Assembly: GCF_050434925.1 (NCBI RefSeq)
Contig: NZ_JBNDJK010000001.1
Coordinates: 2,294,001 to 2,358,000 of the forward strand
Origin: Inquilinus ginsengisoli_B
GTDB taxonomy: Bacteria; Pseudomonadota; Alphaproteobacteria; DSM-16000; Inquilinaceae
DNA length: 64,000 nt
Reading direction: 5' to 3'
Shown one piece after another: positions 37,588 to 48,355 of this stretch; within the stretch, counting starts at the first letter, position 1; every line of letters starts with the position of its first letter. The translations under genes were made by a program, and so were the position numbers. Under the pieces are notes generated by a model. That model made no database searches, was not told where the DNA came from, and saw only the letters and a program-made list of their open reading frames with translations.

Positions 37588-38673
37588 ATGAGTGACGGAT
37601 CGGAGAAGCGGCGGGGCACCCTGCTGGACATCGCGGCGGCGGTCGGCGTGTCGCGCACCACGGTGTCGAACGCCTTCAACCGGCCGGACCAGCTGTCGAA
37701 GGAACTGCGCGACAGGATCATGGCGGCGGCCCGGGCGCTGGGGGTGCATGGGCCGAACCCGGCGGCGCGGATGCTGCGCACCGGCAAGGCAGAGGCGATC
37801 GGCCTCTTGTTCCACGAGATCCTGCCCTTCGCCTTCGACGACCCGGCGGCGGTCGGCATGCTGCGCGGCGTCGCCACCGCCTGCGAGAAGGCGCGCTCCG
37901 GCCTCCTGATCCTGCCGGCGGTGAAAAGCCCGGCCAGCCGCAGCGCCATCCACCGCGCCGCGGTCGACGGCTTCCTGGTCTACGGCTTCCTGAACGGGGC
38001 GGAGGCCTGGGCACCGCTGCTGCGCCGCGGCCTGCCGGTGGTGGCGATCGACAACCAAGTGCCGGACGGCGTGCCCTTCGTCGGCATCGACGACCGCGGC
38101 GCTGCCCGCCGGGTGGCGCAGCATGTGGTCGGGCTCGGCCATCGCCGGCTCGGCATCATCACGCTGGAATCGGCGGTCGACGGCTATGTCGGGCCGCTCG
38201 ACGCGGCGCGGCGGACCAAGATGACCTTCCGCACCAGCGTCGACCGGCTGGACGGCTATCTCGAGGCGATCGCCGCCGCCGGCATCGACCCGGACTCGGT
38301 GCCGGTGGAGGAGCGGCCGGCGTCGAGCGAGGCGCATGGCCGCGACGCCGCCCTGGTGCTGCTGCGCCGGTCGGAGCGGCCGACCGCGATCCTGGCGATG
38401 TCCGACCGGCTGGCGATCGGCGCGATCGAGGCGGCGCGGTCGCTGGGCCTGCGGGTGCCGGAGGATGTGTCGGTCGCCGGCTTCGACGACATTCCGCGCG
38501 CGGCTTTGGTGCGCCCGGCCTTGACCACGATCCGCCAGCCGCTGTTCGACAAGGGCGCCACCGCCGCCCGGCTGCTGCTCGACGCCGTGGCCGACGGCGG
38601 CACCATCCCGCCCGATCGGCATCTGCTGCCGACCGAGCTGGTCGTCAGGGCCTCCACCCGGGCGCCGGGTTGA
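37588..38673 (+). CDS. LacI-family transcriptional regulator of the agl locus
   Basis: A 361-residue repressor. The helix-turn-helix and hinge are in TLLDIAAAVGVSRTTVSNAFNRPDQLS, followed by a periplasmic-binding-protein-like sensor domain (VDGFLVYGFLNG, VAGFDDIPRAALVRPALTTI). It corresponds in position to AglR of rhizobia. The intergenic region with the glucosidase gene holds two perfect palindromes, the probable binding sites. Start MSDGSEKRRGTLLD. Confidence 0.92.
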   Translation: MSDGSEKRRGTLLDIAAAVGVSRTTVSNAFNRPDQLSKELRDRIMAAARALGVHGPNPAARMLRTGKAEAIGLLFHEILPFAFDDPAAVGMLRGVATACEKARSGLLILPAVKSPASRSAIHRAAVDGFLVYGFLNGAEAWAPLLRRGLPVVAIDNQVPDGVPFVGIDDRGAARRVAQHVVGLGHRRLGIITLESAVDGYVGPLDAARRTKMTFRTSVDRLDGYLEAIAAAGIDPDSVPVEERPASSEAHGRDAALVLLRRSERPTAILAMSDRLAIGAIEAARSLGLRVPEDVSVAGFDDIPRAALVRPALTTIRQPLFDKGATAARLLLDAVADGGTIPPDRHLLPTELVVRASTRAPG

Positions 38674-38702
38674 GGGGCGGGGCAGCGGCCCAACCCTTTG
38701 CC

Positions 38703-38770
38703 GTCACTCCCGCGAAAGCGGGAATCTCTGTCCGCTCAAGCGGTGCGAGATCCCCGCTTTCGCGGGGATG
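38703..38770. repeat. REP family C palindromic unit
   Basis: GTCACTCCCGCGAAAGCGGG..AATCTCTG and GAGATCCCCGCTTTCGCGGGGATGA form two inverted hairpin arms between the convergent LacI and glycosyltransferase genes. It may also serve as a bidirectional terminator. Confidence 0.8.
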
Positions 38771-38783
38771 AGGGGGCGTCCCC

Positions 38784-39854
38784 TCAATTCGCCACCGCGC
38801 GCAGCACGGCCGGCTTCTTCGGCGCCTCGACCGCCTGCAGGCCCTCATAGATCGCGAGGTAGTCCTGGGCCATGCGGCGGGCGGTGAAGCGCTGATCGAA
38901 GACCTCGCGGATGCGGGCGTTCGACAGCTCGGTCAGGCGCTGCACCGCGGCCACCGCGCCGATCTCGTCCTCGACGATGAAGCCGGTGACGCCCTCGTCG
39001 ATCACCTCCGGCACCGAGCCGCGGTTGTAGGCCACCACCGGCGTGCCGCAGGCCATCGCCTCGATCATCACCAGGCCGAACGGCTCCGGCCAGTCGATCG
39101 GCACCAGCAGGCCGATGGCGCCGCTCAGGAAGGCCGATTTCTGCGAATCGTCGATCTCGCCGATGAAGTCGACATGCGGCGACCGCGCCAGCAGCGGCTT
39201 GATCTCGGCGTCGTAGTATTCCTGGTCGGCCTTGTCGACCTTGGCCGCGATCTTGAGCGGCAGGCCGCTCTTGGCCGCGATCTCGATCGCCCGGTCGACC
39301 CGCTTCTCCGGCGCGATGCGGCCGAGGAAGGCGAGATAGCCGCGCTCCGCCGGCACCGGCGCCAGCAGCTGCGCCGGCAGGCCGTGATGCACGGTGGCGA
39401 TCCAGCCGGCCTTCGGCATCGGCCGGCGCTGGGCGTCCGAGATCGACACCACCGGCACATGCGAGAAGGTCTCGAACATCGGGTGCAGCTCGGGCATGTC
39501 GAGCCGGCCGTGCAGCGTGGTGACGAACGGGACGTCACCGCGGCTGAACAGCGAGAACGGGAAATAGTCGAGATGGCAGTGGATGATGTCGAACTCGTCC
39601 GACCGCCGGTACACCTGCTCGAACATGTGCATATGCGGCGCGATCCAGTCACGCACCGATGCATCGAGCCGCATCGCCCGCGGCCAGCAGGCCTCGAGCT
39701 TGGCGGAGGTCACGGAATCGCCGCTGGCGAACAATGTGACGTCGTGACCGAGGCCGACGAGCTCTTCCGTCAGGAAGGACACGACGCGTTCGGTGCCGCC
39801 ATAGAGCTTGGGGGGGACCGCTTCGAACAGCGGGGCGACCTGCGCGATTCGCAT
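38784..39854 (-). CDS. Glycosyltransferase family 4 protein
   Basis: A 356-residue GT-B fold transferase with an N-terminal acceptor domain (RIAQVAPLFEAVPPKLYGGTERVV) and a C-terminal donor domain. Donor-site segments are YLAFLGRIAPEKRVDRAIEIA and PIDWPEPFGLVMIEAMACGTPVVAYNRGSVPEVI, the E-x7-E motif region. Sugar and acceptor are unknown. It starts at MRIAQVAPL; a longer in-frame start exists at 39899. It is divergent from the ABC exporter across 294 bp in which I see no clear regulatory motif. Confidence 0.88.
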   Translation of the reverse strand: MRIAQVAPLFEAVPPKLYGGTERVVSFLTEELVGLGHDVTLFASGDSVTSAKLEACWPRAMRLDASVRDWIAPHMHMFEQVYRRSDEFDIIHCHLDYFPFSLFSRGDVPFVTTLHGRLDMPELHPMFETFSHVPVVSISDAQRRPMPKAGWIATVHHGLPAQLLAPVPAERGYLAFLGRIAPEKRVDRAIEIAAKSGLPLKIAAKVDKADQEYYDAEIKPLLARSPHVDFIGEIDDSQKSAFLSGAIGLLVPIDWPEPFGLVMIEAMACGTPVVAYNRGSVPEVIDEGVTGFIVEDEIGAVAAVQRLTELSNARIREVFDQRFTARRMAQDYLAIYEGLQAVEAPKKPAVLRAVAN

Positions 39855-40148
39855 GTGGATGGAACTCCCTCCGCAGATGGGGGTTTTGTCTGACATCACC
39901 GGCGGCGCTGCGGTGCAGCAATGCGGCGCTGCTCTCTTTCAGGTGCTTCCGCGGCAACGGGCACTCGATGACCACAGACAATCGGGGCGGCAAAAGGTTC
40001 CGACTCGGCTCCGATAATGTTCTCTGGGGTGCGCGCAGATCAGGTGCAGTGCAGCGATGCGCCGTCATCTGTCGGCACGGCGTGCCAAGACTCGCAAGGC
40101 GGCCGAACCGCGCCGTCCATGGTGGATGAAGACAACGCAGGGGAGCTG

Positions 40149-41942
<1,794 letters not shown>

Positions 41943-42038
41943 GGCTGGGACGCGGTCCCGACCGTTCGCACCACGGCCCCGTCATGCTATCCAGCGCCAT
42001 GGCGGCCGCCCGGGGGCCGCGCCTCAGGGACGGATCCG

Positions 42039-43052
42039 ATGCCATCGCTCGACCAGCTGCCACGCCTCCGCCTGCAACACGCGCCGACGCCGCTTGAGCC
42101 GCTGCCGCGGCTCACGGAAGCGCTCGGTGGCCCGCAGCTCTGGATCAAGCGCGACGACTGCACCGGCCTGGCGCTGGGCGGCAACAAGGTGCGCAAGCTG
42201 GAATTCCTGCTCGGCGACGCGCTGGCGCAGGGCGCCGACACCATCATCACCGCCGGCGGGCCGCAATCGAACCACGCCCGCCAGACCGCGGCGGCCGCGG
42301 CCAAGCTCGGCCTCGATTGCGTCCTGGTGCTGACCGATGCGGTGGCCGGGCGCGACCCGTCCTATCACGCCAGCGGCAACCTGCTGCTGGATGAGCTGTT
42401 CGGCGCGCGGATCGAACTGCACCCAGGCACCGCCGACCCGGATGCCGAGATGGCGCGCGTCGCCGAGGAGTGCCGGGCCGAGGGCGGCACGCCCTATGTC
42501 GTCCCGATCGGCGGGTCGAACGCGCTCGGGCTGGTCGGCTATGTCGATGCGGCGCAGGAGCTGCTGCGGCAGGGCCGCGACCAGGGCGTCGGCTTCACCC
42601 ATGTGGCGCTGGCCAGCGGCAGCGGCGGCACCCAGGCCGGGCTGGCGCTCGGCCTCGCCCTCGGCGGCAGCACGGTCCCGGCGGTCGGCTATTGCATCAG
42701 CCGGTCCTCGGCGGAGCAGCGGCCGAAGGTCGCCGGGCTGGTCCAGGCCGGGGCCGATCTGCTCGGCGTCCCGGCGCCACTCTCGGCCGCGGACCTGGTG
42801 CTGGAGGACGGCGTGGTCGGCGACGGCTACGGCCAGCCGACGGACGGCATGGTGGAGGCGCTGCAGCTGGCCGCCAGCCGCGATGCGATCGTGCTCGACC
42901 CGGTCTACACCGGCAAGGCGATGGCCGGGCTGATCGCCGGCATCCGCGCCGGCCGCTTCCGCTCCGACGACATCGTGGTATTCCTGCACACCGGCGGCGC
43001 GCCCGCCTTGTTCACCTATCCCGACGCCTTCCCGATCCATTGGGGCGAATGA
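42039..43052 (+). CDS. D-cysteine desulfhydrase/ACC deaminase family PLP enzyme
   Basis: A 337-residue PLP enzyme of the tryptophan-synthase-beta fold. The cofactor lysine is in LALGGNKVRKLEFLL, the substrate loop is TAGGPQSNHARQTAAAA, and the glycine-rich phosphate site is ALASGSGGTQAGLA. The family includes D-cysteine desulfhydrase (DcyD) and 1-aminocyclopropane-1-carboxylate deaminase; the sequence is closer to the former by impression. Its stop overlaps the start of the tag gene (ATGA). Confidence 0.87.
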   Translation: MPSLDQLPRLRLQHAPTPLEPLPRLTEALGGPQLWIKRDDCTGLALGGNKVRKLEFLLGDALAQGADTIITAGGPQSNHARQTAAAAAKLGLDCVLVLTDAVAGRDPSYHASGNLLLDELFGARIELHPGTADPDAEMARVAEECRAEGGTPYVVPIGGSNALGLVGYVDAAQELLRQGRDQGVGFTHVALASGSGGTQAGLALGLALGGSTVPAVGYCISRSSAEQRPKVAGLVQAGADLLGVPAPLSAADLVLEDGVVGDGYGQPTDGMVEALQLAASRDAIVLDPVYTGKAMAGLIAGIRAGRFRSDDIVVFLHTGGAPALFTYPDAFPIHWGE

Positions 43053-43630
43053 CCGATCCGGACCTGCCGCGCTGCGGCTGGGCCGCGGGCGGCCCGACGA
43101 TGCTGACCTATCACGACCGCGACTGGGGCACGCCGGAGCGCGACGACCGCGCCTTGTTCGAGAATCTCAGCCTGCAGGGCACCCAGGCCGGCCTGTCCTG
43201 GCGGCTGGTGCTGGAGCGGCGGGAGAGCTACCGCCGCGCTTTTCACGGCTTCGACATCGCCCGCGTCGCGGCGATGTCCGACGCGGAGATCGAGACCCTG
43301 CTGACCGATGCCGGGCTGATCCGCAACCGGGCCAAGCTGAACGCGGTGCGCAGCAACGCCCGGGCGGTTCTCGCCGTGATCGAGGCCGAGGGCGGCTTCG
43401 GCCGCTATCTCTGGTCTTTCGTCGGCGGCGAGCCCCTGGTCAACCGCTGGACCACCCATGCCGAGATGCCGGCCACCAGCGAGATCTCCGACCGCATGAG
43501 CCGCGACATGAAGCGCCGCGGCTTCGTCTTCGTCGGCTCCACCGTCTGCTACTCGCTGATGCAGTCGGCCGGGCTGGTGAATGACCACATGCTCGGCTGC
43601 TTCCGGCATCCGGAATTCGGGCGGCCGTAG
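43049..43630 (+). CDS. tag: DNA-3-methyladenine glycosylase I
   Basis: A 193-residue base-excision repair enzyme for 3-methyladenine. The zinc ligands are visible: Cys in LPRCGWA, His in LTYHDRDWG, and His and Cys in NDHMLGCFRH. The helix-hairpin-helix region is IETLLTDAGLIRNRAKLNAV. It is translationally coupled to the upstream PLP enzyme by a 4-bp overlap; a functional link between them is not obvious. Confidence 0.95.
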   Translation: MTDPDLPRCGWAAGGPTMLTYHDRDWGTPERDDRALFENLSLQGTQAGLSWRLVLERRESYRRAFHGFDIARVAAMSDAEIETLLTDAGLIRNRAKLNAVRSNARAVLAVIEAEGGFGRYLWSFVGGEPLVNRWTTHAEMPATSEISDRMSRDMKRRGFVFVGSTVCYSLMQSAGLVNDHMLGCFRHPEFGRP

Positions 43631-43647
43631 CTCAAAGGTTCCATTTA

Positions 43648-43738
43648 TGTCATCGCCGGGCTTGACCCGGCGATCCAGGGGCCATCCGGAGCGGCGTCGA
43701 CATCTCTGGATGCCCGGGTCAAGCCCAGGCATGGCAGT
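43648..43738. repeat. REP family A, complete unit
   Basis: TGTCATCGCCGGGCTTGACC..GGCGATCCAGG and TGGATGCCCGGGTCAAGCCC..GGCATGGCA. The arms are swapped relative to the copy at 20862. It lies after tag. Confidence 0.88.
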
Positions 43739-43788
43739 TATAGACGGACGGTCTTGATCCCCACCGCCGCCCGGGACCAGGATGGCGC

Positions 43789-44676
43789 ATGGCGGAGACC
43801 AGGGCATTGCCGCCGGAGGCGCTGAAGGCGCTGTCCCGGCGATCGGATATCGATGGGCTGCGGGCGCTGGCCCGGCATGCCGGGCTGATCGCGCTCGGCG
43901 TCGGCCTGGTGCTAGCGGCGCGTGGCAGCCTCTGGGTGTGGCCGGCCATGGCGCTGCTCGGCGCCGCCGAGATCTCGCTGTTCGCCCCGCTGCACGAGAC
44001 CACCCACCGCACGCCGTTCCGCTCGCTGTGGCTGAACCGGCTGGTCGGCTGGGTCGCGGGATTCCTGCTGGTGCTGCCGCCGGAGGGCTTTCGCCTGTTT
44101 CACCTGGCGCATCACCGTCACACCCAGGACCCCGAGCGCGACCCGGAGCTGATCGGCGCCAGGCCGCTGACCCGCGGCCGCTATTGGCTGATCCTGACCG
44201 GCCTGCCCTATTGGTCGAGCCAGATCCTCGGCCTGGTGCGCACCGCGGCCGGCCGCGACCGGTCGCCCTGGATTCCGGCGGCCGACCGGCCCCGAGTGGC
44301 GGCCGAGGCGCAGCTCTACCTGCTGCTCTACGCCGCGATCCTGGCCGTCAGCCTCGCGACCGGCAGCGCCCTGGCTTTGCTGCTCTGGGTCGGGCCGGTG
44401 GTGCTGGCCCAGCCGCTGCTGCGCTGGGTGCTGCTGGCCGAGCATTCCGGCTGCGTCCTCGGCAACGACCGCTGGGCCAACACCCGCACCACCGTGGCCG
44501 GGCTGGTGCTGCGCCTGCTGTTCTGGAACGCCAGCTACCACACCGAGCACCATCTGGCGCCCGGCGTGCCGTTCCACGCCTTGCCGCGCATGCACGCGCT
44601 GGTCTCCGGCCGGCTCGCCGTGCTGGCGCCGGGCTATCCGGCCGCCCATGCCGAGATCCGCCGGACGCTGGCCTGA
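43789..44676 (+). CDS. Fatty acid desaturase-like membrane di-iron enzyme
   Basis: A 295-residue membrane protein with the three His boxes of the desaturase/hydroxylase superfamily: HETTH, HLAHHRHT and YHTEHH. Several hydrophobic spans lie between them. The substrate (acyl lipid, carotenoid or alkane) is not shown by the sequence. It is monocistronic, after a REP unit, and convergent with a LysR gene. Confidence 0.85.
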   Translation: MAETRALPPEALKALSRRSDIDGLRALARHAGLIALGVGLVLAARGSLWVWPAMALLGAAEISLFAPLHETTHRTPFRSLWLNRLVGWVAGFLLVLPPEGFRLFHLAHHRHTQDPERDPELIGARPLTRGRYWLILTGLPYWSSQILGLVRTAAGRDRSPWIPAADRPRVAAEAQLYLLLYAAILAVSLATGSALALLLWVGPVVLAQPLLRWVLLAEHSGCVLGNDRWANTRTTVAGLVLRLLFWNASYHTEHHLAPGVPFHALPRMHALVSGRLAVLAPGYPAAHAEIRRTLA

Positions 44677-44681
44677 CCCCC

Positions 44682-45578
44682 TCAGCCCCGACCCGCCTTG
44701 ATGAAATCGACGAACGCCCGCAGCGGCGCCGGCATGTGGGTGCGGCTCTGATAGTAGAGGAACGGGCCGGAGAAGCTCTGCCACCAGTCCTCCATCACCG
44801 GCGCCAGCGCGGCGCTGTCGAGATGCGGCCGCAGCACCTCCTCGAACGAGCTAATCACCCCCAGCCCGGCGACCGCCGCCGCCACCTCCATCTCCAGCGC
44901 GTTGGCGATCAGCGGGCCGTCGGGGCTGATCCGGATGATCTGGCCGTCGCGCTCGAACTCCAGGCCGGCCAGCCGGCCGCTGGCGAAGCGGTGGCGGATG
45001 CAGGAATGGTCCAGCAGGTCCTTCGGATGAAGCGGCCGGCCGCGCGCGGCCAGATAGGACGGTGCGGCGGCGATGACGAAGCGCTGCACCCGCGGGCCGA
45101 CCGGCACCGCGATCATGTCGCGCTCGACCCGCTCCTCATAGCGGATGCCGGCGTCGAAGCCCTCGGCCAGCACGTCGACGAAGCTGTCCTCCGCCGTCAC
45201 CTCCAGCCGGATGCCGGGATGCGCCACGAGGAACCGGGCCGCGATCGGCGGCAGGATGTGGCGGCCGACGATCGTCGGCACGTTCAGCCGCAGCGTGCCG
45301 GTCGGGCTGTCGCGGGCGCTGCTCACGGCGTCGAGCGCGCCGGCGATCTCGCCCAGCGCCGGGCCCAGCCGCTCCAGCAGCCGCTCCCCCGCCTCGGTCG
45401 GGGTGACGCTGCGGGTGGTGCGGTTCAGCAGGCGCACGCCCAGCCGCGTCTCCAGCCGCCGCAGCGCGTCGCTCAGCGAGGAGGCGGAGACGCCGCGCAG
45501 CCCGGCCGCGCCGCGAAAGCTGCGGGCCCGGGCCACGGCGACGAAGGCGTCCAGGTCGGACAGGTCGGGGCTGCTCAT
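44682..45578 (-). CDS. LysR-family transcriptional regulator
   Basis: A 298-residue LysR regulator. The helix-turn-helix is in AFVAVARARSFRGAAGLRGVSASSLSDALRRLETRLGV, followed by the effector domain (LRLNVPTIVGRHILPPIAARF). It is divergent from the aldo/keto reductase gene across 103 bp and is its probable regulator. Confidence 0.93.
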   Translation of the reverse strand: MSSPDLSDLDAFVAVARARSFRGAAGLRGVSASSLSDALRRLETRLGVRLLNRTTRSVTPTEAGERLLERLGPALGEIAGALDAVSSARDSPTGTLRLNVPTIVGRHILPPIAARFLVAHPGIRLEVTAEDSFVDVLAEGFDAGIRYEERVERDMIAVPVGPRVQRFVIAAAPSYLAARGRPLHPKDLLDHSCIRHRFASGRLAGLEFERDGQIIRISPDGPLIANALEMEVAAAVAGLGVISSFEEVLRPHLDSAALAPVMEDWWQSFSGPFLYYQSRTHMPAPLRAFVDFIKAGRG

Positions 45579-45681
45579 CGTTCGGTTTTCCGCACGGCTT
45601 GTTCGTCGCTGGCCGGATTATCGCACGGAATTTGCCCTTCCATATTCGGCCTGTGCAGCCACTCCCGCTTTGGAGCCCACC

Positions 45682-46689
45682 ATGCAGTACCGTCAACTCG
45701 GCGCCACCGGCCCGCGCGTCTCGGCCCTCGGCCTCGGCGCCATGGGCATGTCCGGCATGTACGGCCCGTCCGAACGGACCGAGAGCATTGCCACCCTGCA
45801 CGCCGCGCTCGACGCCGGCATCACCCTGATCGACACTGGCGACTTCTATGGCTCCGGCCATAATGAGATGCTGATCGGCGAGGCACTGCGGGACACGTCC
45901 AACCGCGACTCAGCCATCCTCAGCGTCAAGTTCGGCGCCCTGCGCGACCCGGCCGGCGGCTGGACCGGCTACGACGCCCGGCCGGCGGCGGTGAGGAATT
46001 TCCTGGCCTGTTCGCTGCAGCGGCTCGGCGTCGATCATATCGACATCTATCGCCCGGCCCGGCTCGACCCGGATGTGCCGATCGAGGACACGGTCGGCGC
46101 CATCGCCGAGATGGTGAAGGCCGGCTATGTCCGCCACATCGGCCTGTCCGAGGTCGGGTCGGAGACGATCCGCCGGGCCGCCGCCGTGCACCCGATCGTC
46201 GACCTGCAGATCGAATATTCGTTGGTCTCGCGCGGCATCGAGGACGGCATCCTGGCGACCTGCCGCGAGCTCGGCGTCGGCATCACCGCCTATGGCGTGC
46301 TGTCGCGCGGCCTGATCAGCGGCCATTGGCAGAAGGGCGGCACCGAGGCGGGCGATTTCCGCGCTCGCAGCCCGCGGTTCCAGGACGGCAATGTCGAGCG
46401 CAACCTGGCGCTGGTCGAGGCGCTGCGGGCGGTGGCGGAGGCCAAGGGCGTGACCGTGGCCCAGATCGCCATCGCCTGGGTGGCGGCACAGGGCCGGGAT
46501 ATCGTGCCCTTGGTCGGCGCCCGCCGCCGCGACCGCCTGGCCGAAGCGCTCGGCGCGCTGGATGTCGCGCTGACCCCGGACGACCTGGCCCGGATCGAGC
46601 AGGCCGTGCCCAAGGGCGCCGCCGCCGGCGACCGCTACATGGCCGTGCAGATGGCCCATCTCGACAGCGAGAAGCCGCATCGCGGGTGA
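45682..46689 (+). CDS. Aldo/keto reductase
   Basis: A 335-residue NADPH-dependent reductase with a TIM-barrel fold. The catalytic Asp and Tyr are in DTGDFYGSGHNE and the Lys is in LSVKFGALRD. The position of the usual catalytic His reads IYRPARLDPDVPIE instead of YYQHRVDP, so His is replaced by Ala; from memory this is seen in a whole subgroup. The cofactor site is IVPLVGARRRDRLAEALGAL. It is divergent from the LysR gene. Confidence 0.9.
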   Translation: MQYRQLGATGPRVSALGLGAMGMSGMYGPSERTESIATLHAALDAGITLIDTGDFYGSGHNEMLIGEALRDTSNRDSAILSVKFGALRDPAGGWTGYDARPAAVRNFLACSLQRLGVDHIDIYRPARLDPDVPIEDTVGAIAEMVKAGYVRHIGLSEVGSETIRRAAAVHPIVDLQIEYSLVSRGIEDGILATCRELGVGITAYGVLSRGLISGHWQKGGTEAGDFRARSPRFQDGNVERNLALVEALRAVAEAKGVTVAQIAIAWVAAQGRDIVPLVGARRRDRLAEALGALDVALTPDDLARIEQAVPKGAAAGDRYMAVQMAHLDSEKPHRG

Positions 46690-46766
46690 GAGAGCGGTGA
46701 GGGCGATACGGGATGGGGCGTTGCGATCCCCGTCCCGGCCTCCGGTGGCCATGGCCGACAGCACGA

Positions 46767-47219
46767 TTACCAGACGCCGCGGCGCATGAGTTCGAACACC
46801 GACGCCGCACCGAGCAGAAACATCGGCCCGAAGACGATCGCCATTCCCGGCAGGCCGATCCCGTATCTCCGCACGGAATCGTGCCAGAAGGTGCGGAATC
46901 GTTCATTGCCGAAGGGAAGGGTGGCGAGGGCGATCCAGACAGACGGGATCACGGCCGCGGCACCGAACCCCAGGCCCAGGGCCGGCCGGCCCACGTGATC
47001 CAGGTTCCCAAACAGCAGGAAGGGCAGCACGAAGCTCCCGATGCAAAGCACGGTCGCGACGCCGTTGATCCACCCGTTGTGCCTGTCGAGAGGATCGACC
47101 GGGCCGAAGCTCGATCTCCGACGAGGCGGAAAGAGGCTCTTCAGGAGCTGCAGCACCAGCGGGGCCAGGGCGATGGCCGCCGCGATCGGCAAGGCCTTGA
47201 ACAGAGAGGACAGGTCCAT
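46767..47219 (-). CDS. Hypothetical membrane protein
   Basis: A 150-residue protein with about four hydrophobic spans (FKALPIAAAIALAPLVLQLL, VATVLCIGSFVLPFLLFG, ALGLGFGAAAVIPSVWIALA, MAIVFGPMFLLGAASVFELM). I do not recognise the family. It is convergent with the aldo/keto reductase gene. Confidence 0.7.
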   Translation of the reverse strand: MDLSSLFKALPIAAAIALAPLVLQLLKSLFPPRRRSSFGPVDPLDRHNGWINGVATVLCIGSFVLPFLLFGNLDHVGRPALGLGFGAAAVIPSVWIALATLPFGNERFRTFWHDSVRRYGIGLPGMAIVFGPMFLLGAASVFELMRRGVW

Positions 47220-47435
47220 GGTGCGCTCGAAGCCGGAATCTCGTCCTCAGCATGCAGGCAATGACGGAGTGCCTGCAATGTCCTGGTCCGTCGGCGTCTC
47301 GGTCTGGCCCGCCGCCTCCGCCCTTCACCCGGCTGCACTACATGCGGTGAGGGCATCGGCTCCGCCGGACGCGAAACCCTGCCCTGCGGCGATCGGCCCT
47401 GGCGCGACCGGCATCGGATCTGGCCATATATCCGC

Positions 47436-47858
47436 ATGGATATGACGGATGCCGATCCCATCGAGCCGATCGACGAGGCGATGATCAGGACGCTGGTCCA
47501 CGCCTTCTACGGCCGCGTGCGCGACGACGCGGTGCTGGGGCCGATCTTCGCCGGGGTGATCGGCGCCGATTGGGGCCTGCACCTCGCCAAGATGTGCGAT
47601 TTCTGGTCCTCGGTGATGCTGCGCAGTGCCCGCTACCAGGGCCGGCCGATGCAGGCCCATGCCGGCGTTTCGGCACTGCGGCCGGAGCATTTCGCCCATT
47701 GGCTGGACCTGTTCCGCGCCACGGCGCGCGAGGTCTGCCCGCCGCGCGCCGCCGCGCGCTTCATCGACCGGGCGGAGAAGATCGCCGAAAGCCTGCGCCT
47801 CGGCGTTATGTTCCAGCGCGGGATTCTACCGGATACCTCGGCGCGGCGGGCGGGCTGA
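47436..47858 (+). CDS. Group III truncated hemoglobin
   Basis: A 140-residue haem protein of the 2-on-2 globin fold. The segments LVHAFYGRVRDDAVLGPIF, HLAKMCDFWSSVMLRSARYQG and PMQAHAGVSALRPEHFAHWL fit group III; the last includes the probable proximal His region. Roles in NO or O2 chemistry are known for relatives, not shown here. It is monocistronic. Confidence 0.88.
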   Translation: MDMTDADPIEPIDEAMIRTLVHAFYGRVRDDAVLGPIFAGVIGADWGLHLAKMCDFWSSVMLRSARYQGRPMQAHAGVSALRPEHFAHWLDLFRATAREVCPPRAAARFIDRAEKIAESLRLGVMFQRGILPDTSARRAG

Positions 47859-47883
47859 GCCGGCGTCGGCTGGAACAACTATC

Positions 47884-47967
47884 GTCATGGCGAGCCCCGA
47901 AGGGGTGTGGCCATCCAGAATGGCACCGCCCGCTGGATGGCCACGGCGACGCGCGCCTCGCCATGAC
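47884..47967. repeat. REP family B palindromic unit
   Basis: A second copy of the family at 24368-24448: GTCATGGCGAGCCCCGAAGG..GTGTGGCCATCCAG and CTGGATGGCCACGGCGACGC..GCCTCGCCATGAC. Confidence 0.85.
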
Positions 47968-48016
47968 GATTCTGAAGGTGGATGGGCCGTCCCTCTCGGA
48001 CTGACCTTGAGTCAGG

Positions 48017-48259
48017 TCAGCGCTTCGCCGCGAACGCCGCCACAGCGAACCCCGCGCCGACCACGGCCAAGCCGCAAAGTACGGTGACGATCGTCAGCGC
48101 CACCGAGAGGTCGCTGCCCGTCGGGCCGAACAGGGCGAGCAGGCTGGCGCCGAGGCCAGCCAGCGAGATGCCGCCGACGGTCAGCAGCGACTGCAGGTCG
48201 GACGGGTCCTTCGAAACGGCGACGCTCTTGGCGCGGCCTTCGGTGCGCGACAGGTCCAT
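48017..48259 (-). CDS. Small hypothetical membrane protein
   Basis: An 80-residue protein. A polar N-terminus (DLSRTEGRAKSVAVSKDPSD) is followed by two hydrophobic spans (LLTVGGISLAGLGASLLALF and VALTIVTVLCGLAVVGAGFA). GGAGAG lies before ATG 48259. The family is unknown. Confidence 0.6.
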   Translation of the reverse strand: MDLSRTEGRAKSVAVSKDPSDLQSLLTVGGISLAGLGASLLALFGPTGSDLSVALTIVTVLCGLAVVGAGFAVAAFAAKR

Positions 48260-48355
48260 GGCTCTCTCCAGGCGGGCCGGCTGAGCCAAGCCCGCGGCTG
48301 CCGTCTCCATATGTCAGACGTGTTGTCCCAGACATGGGGCGGCAGAGGCCTGGCG

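Noticed and set aside
40017..40148. Upstream extension of the ABC exporter to 40017
   Set aside because: The added residues show no homology-like pattern, and a better ribosome site precedes the ATG at 40149/40155.
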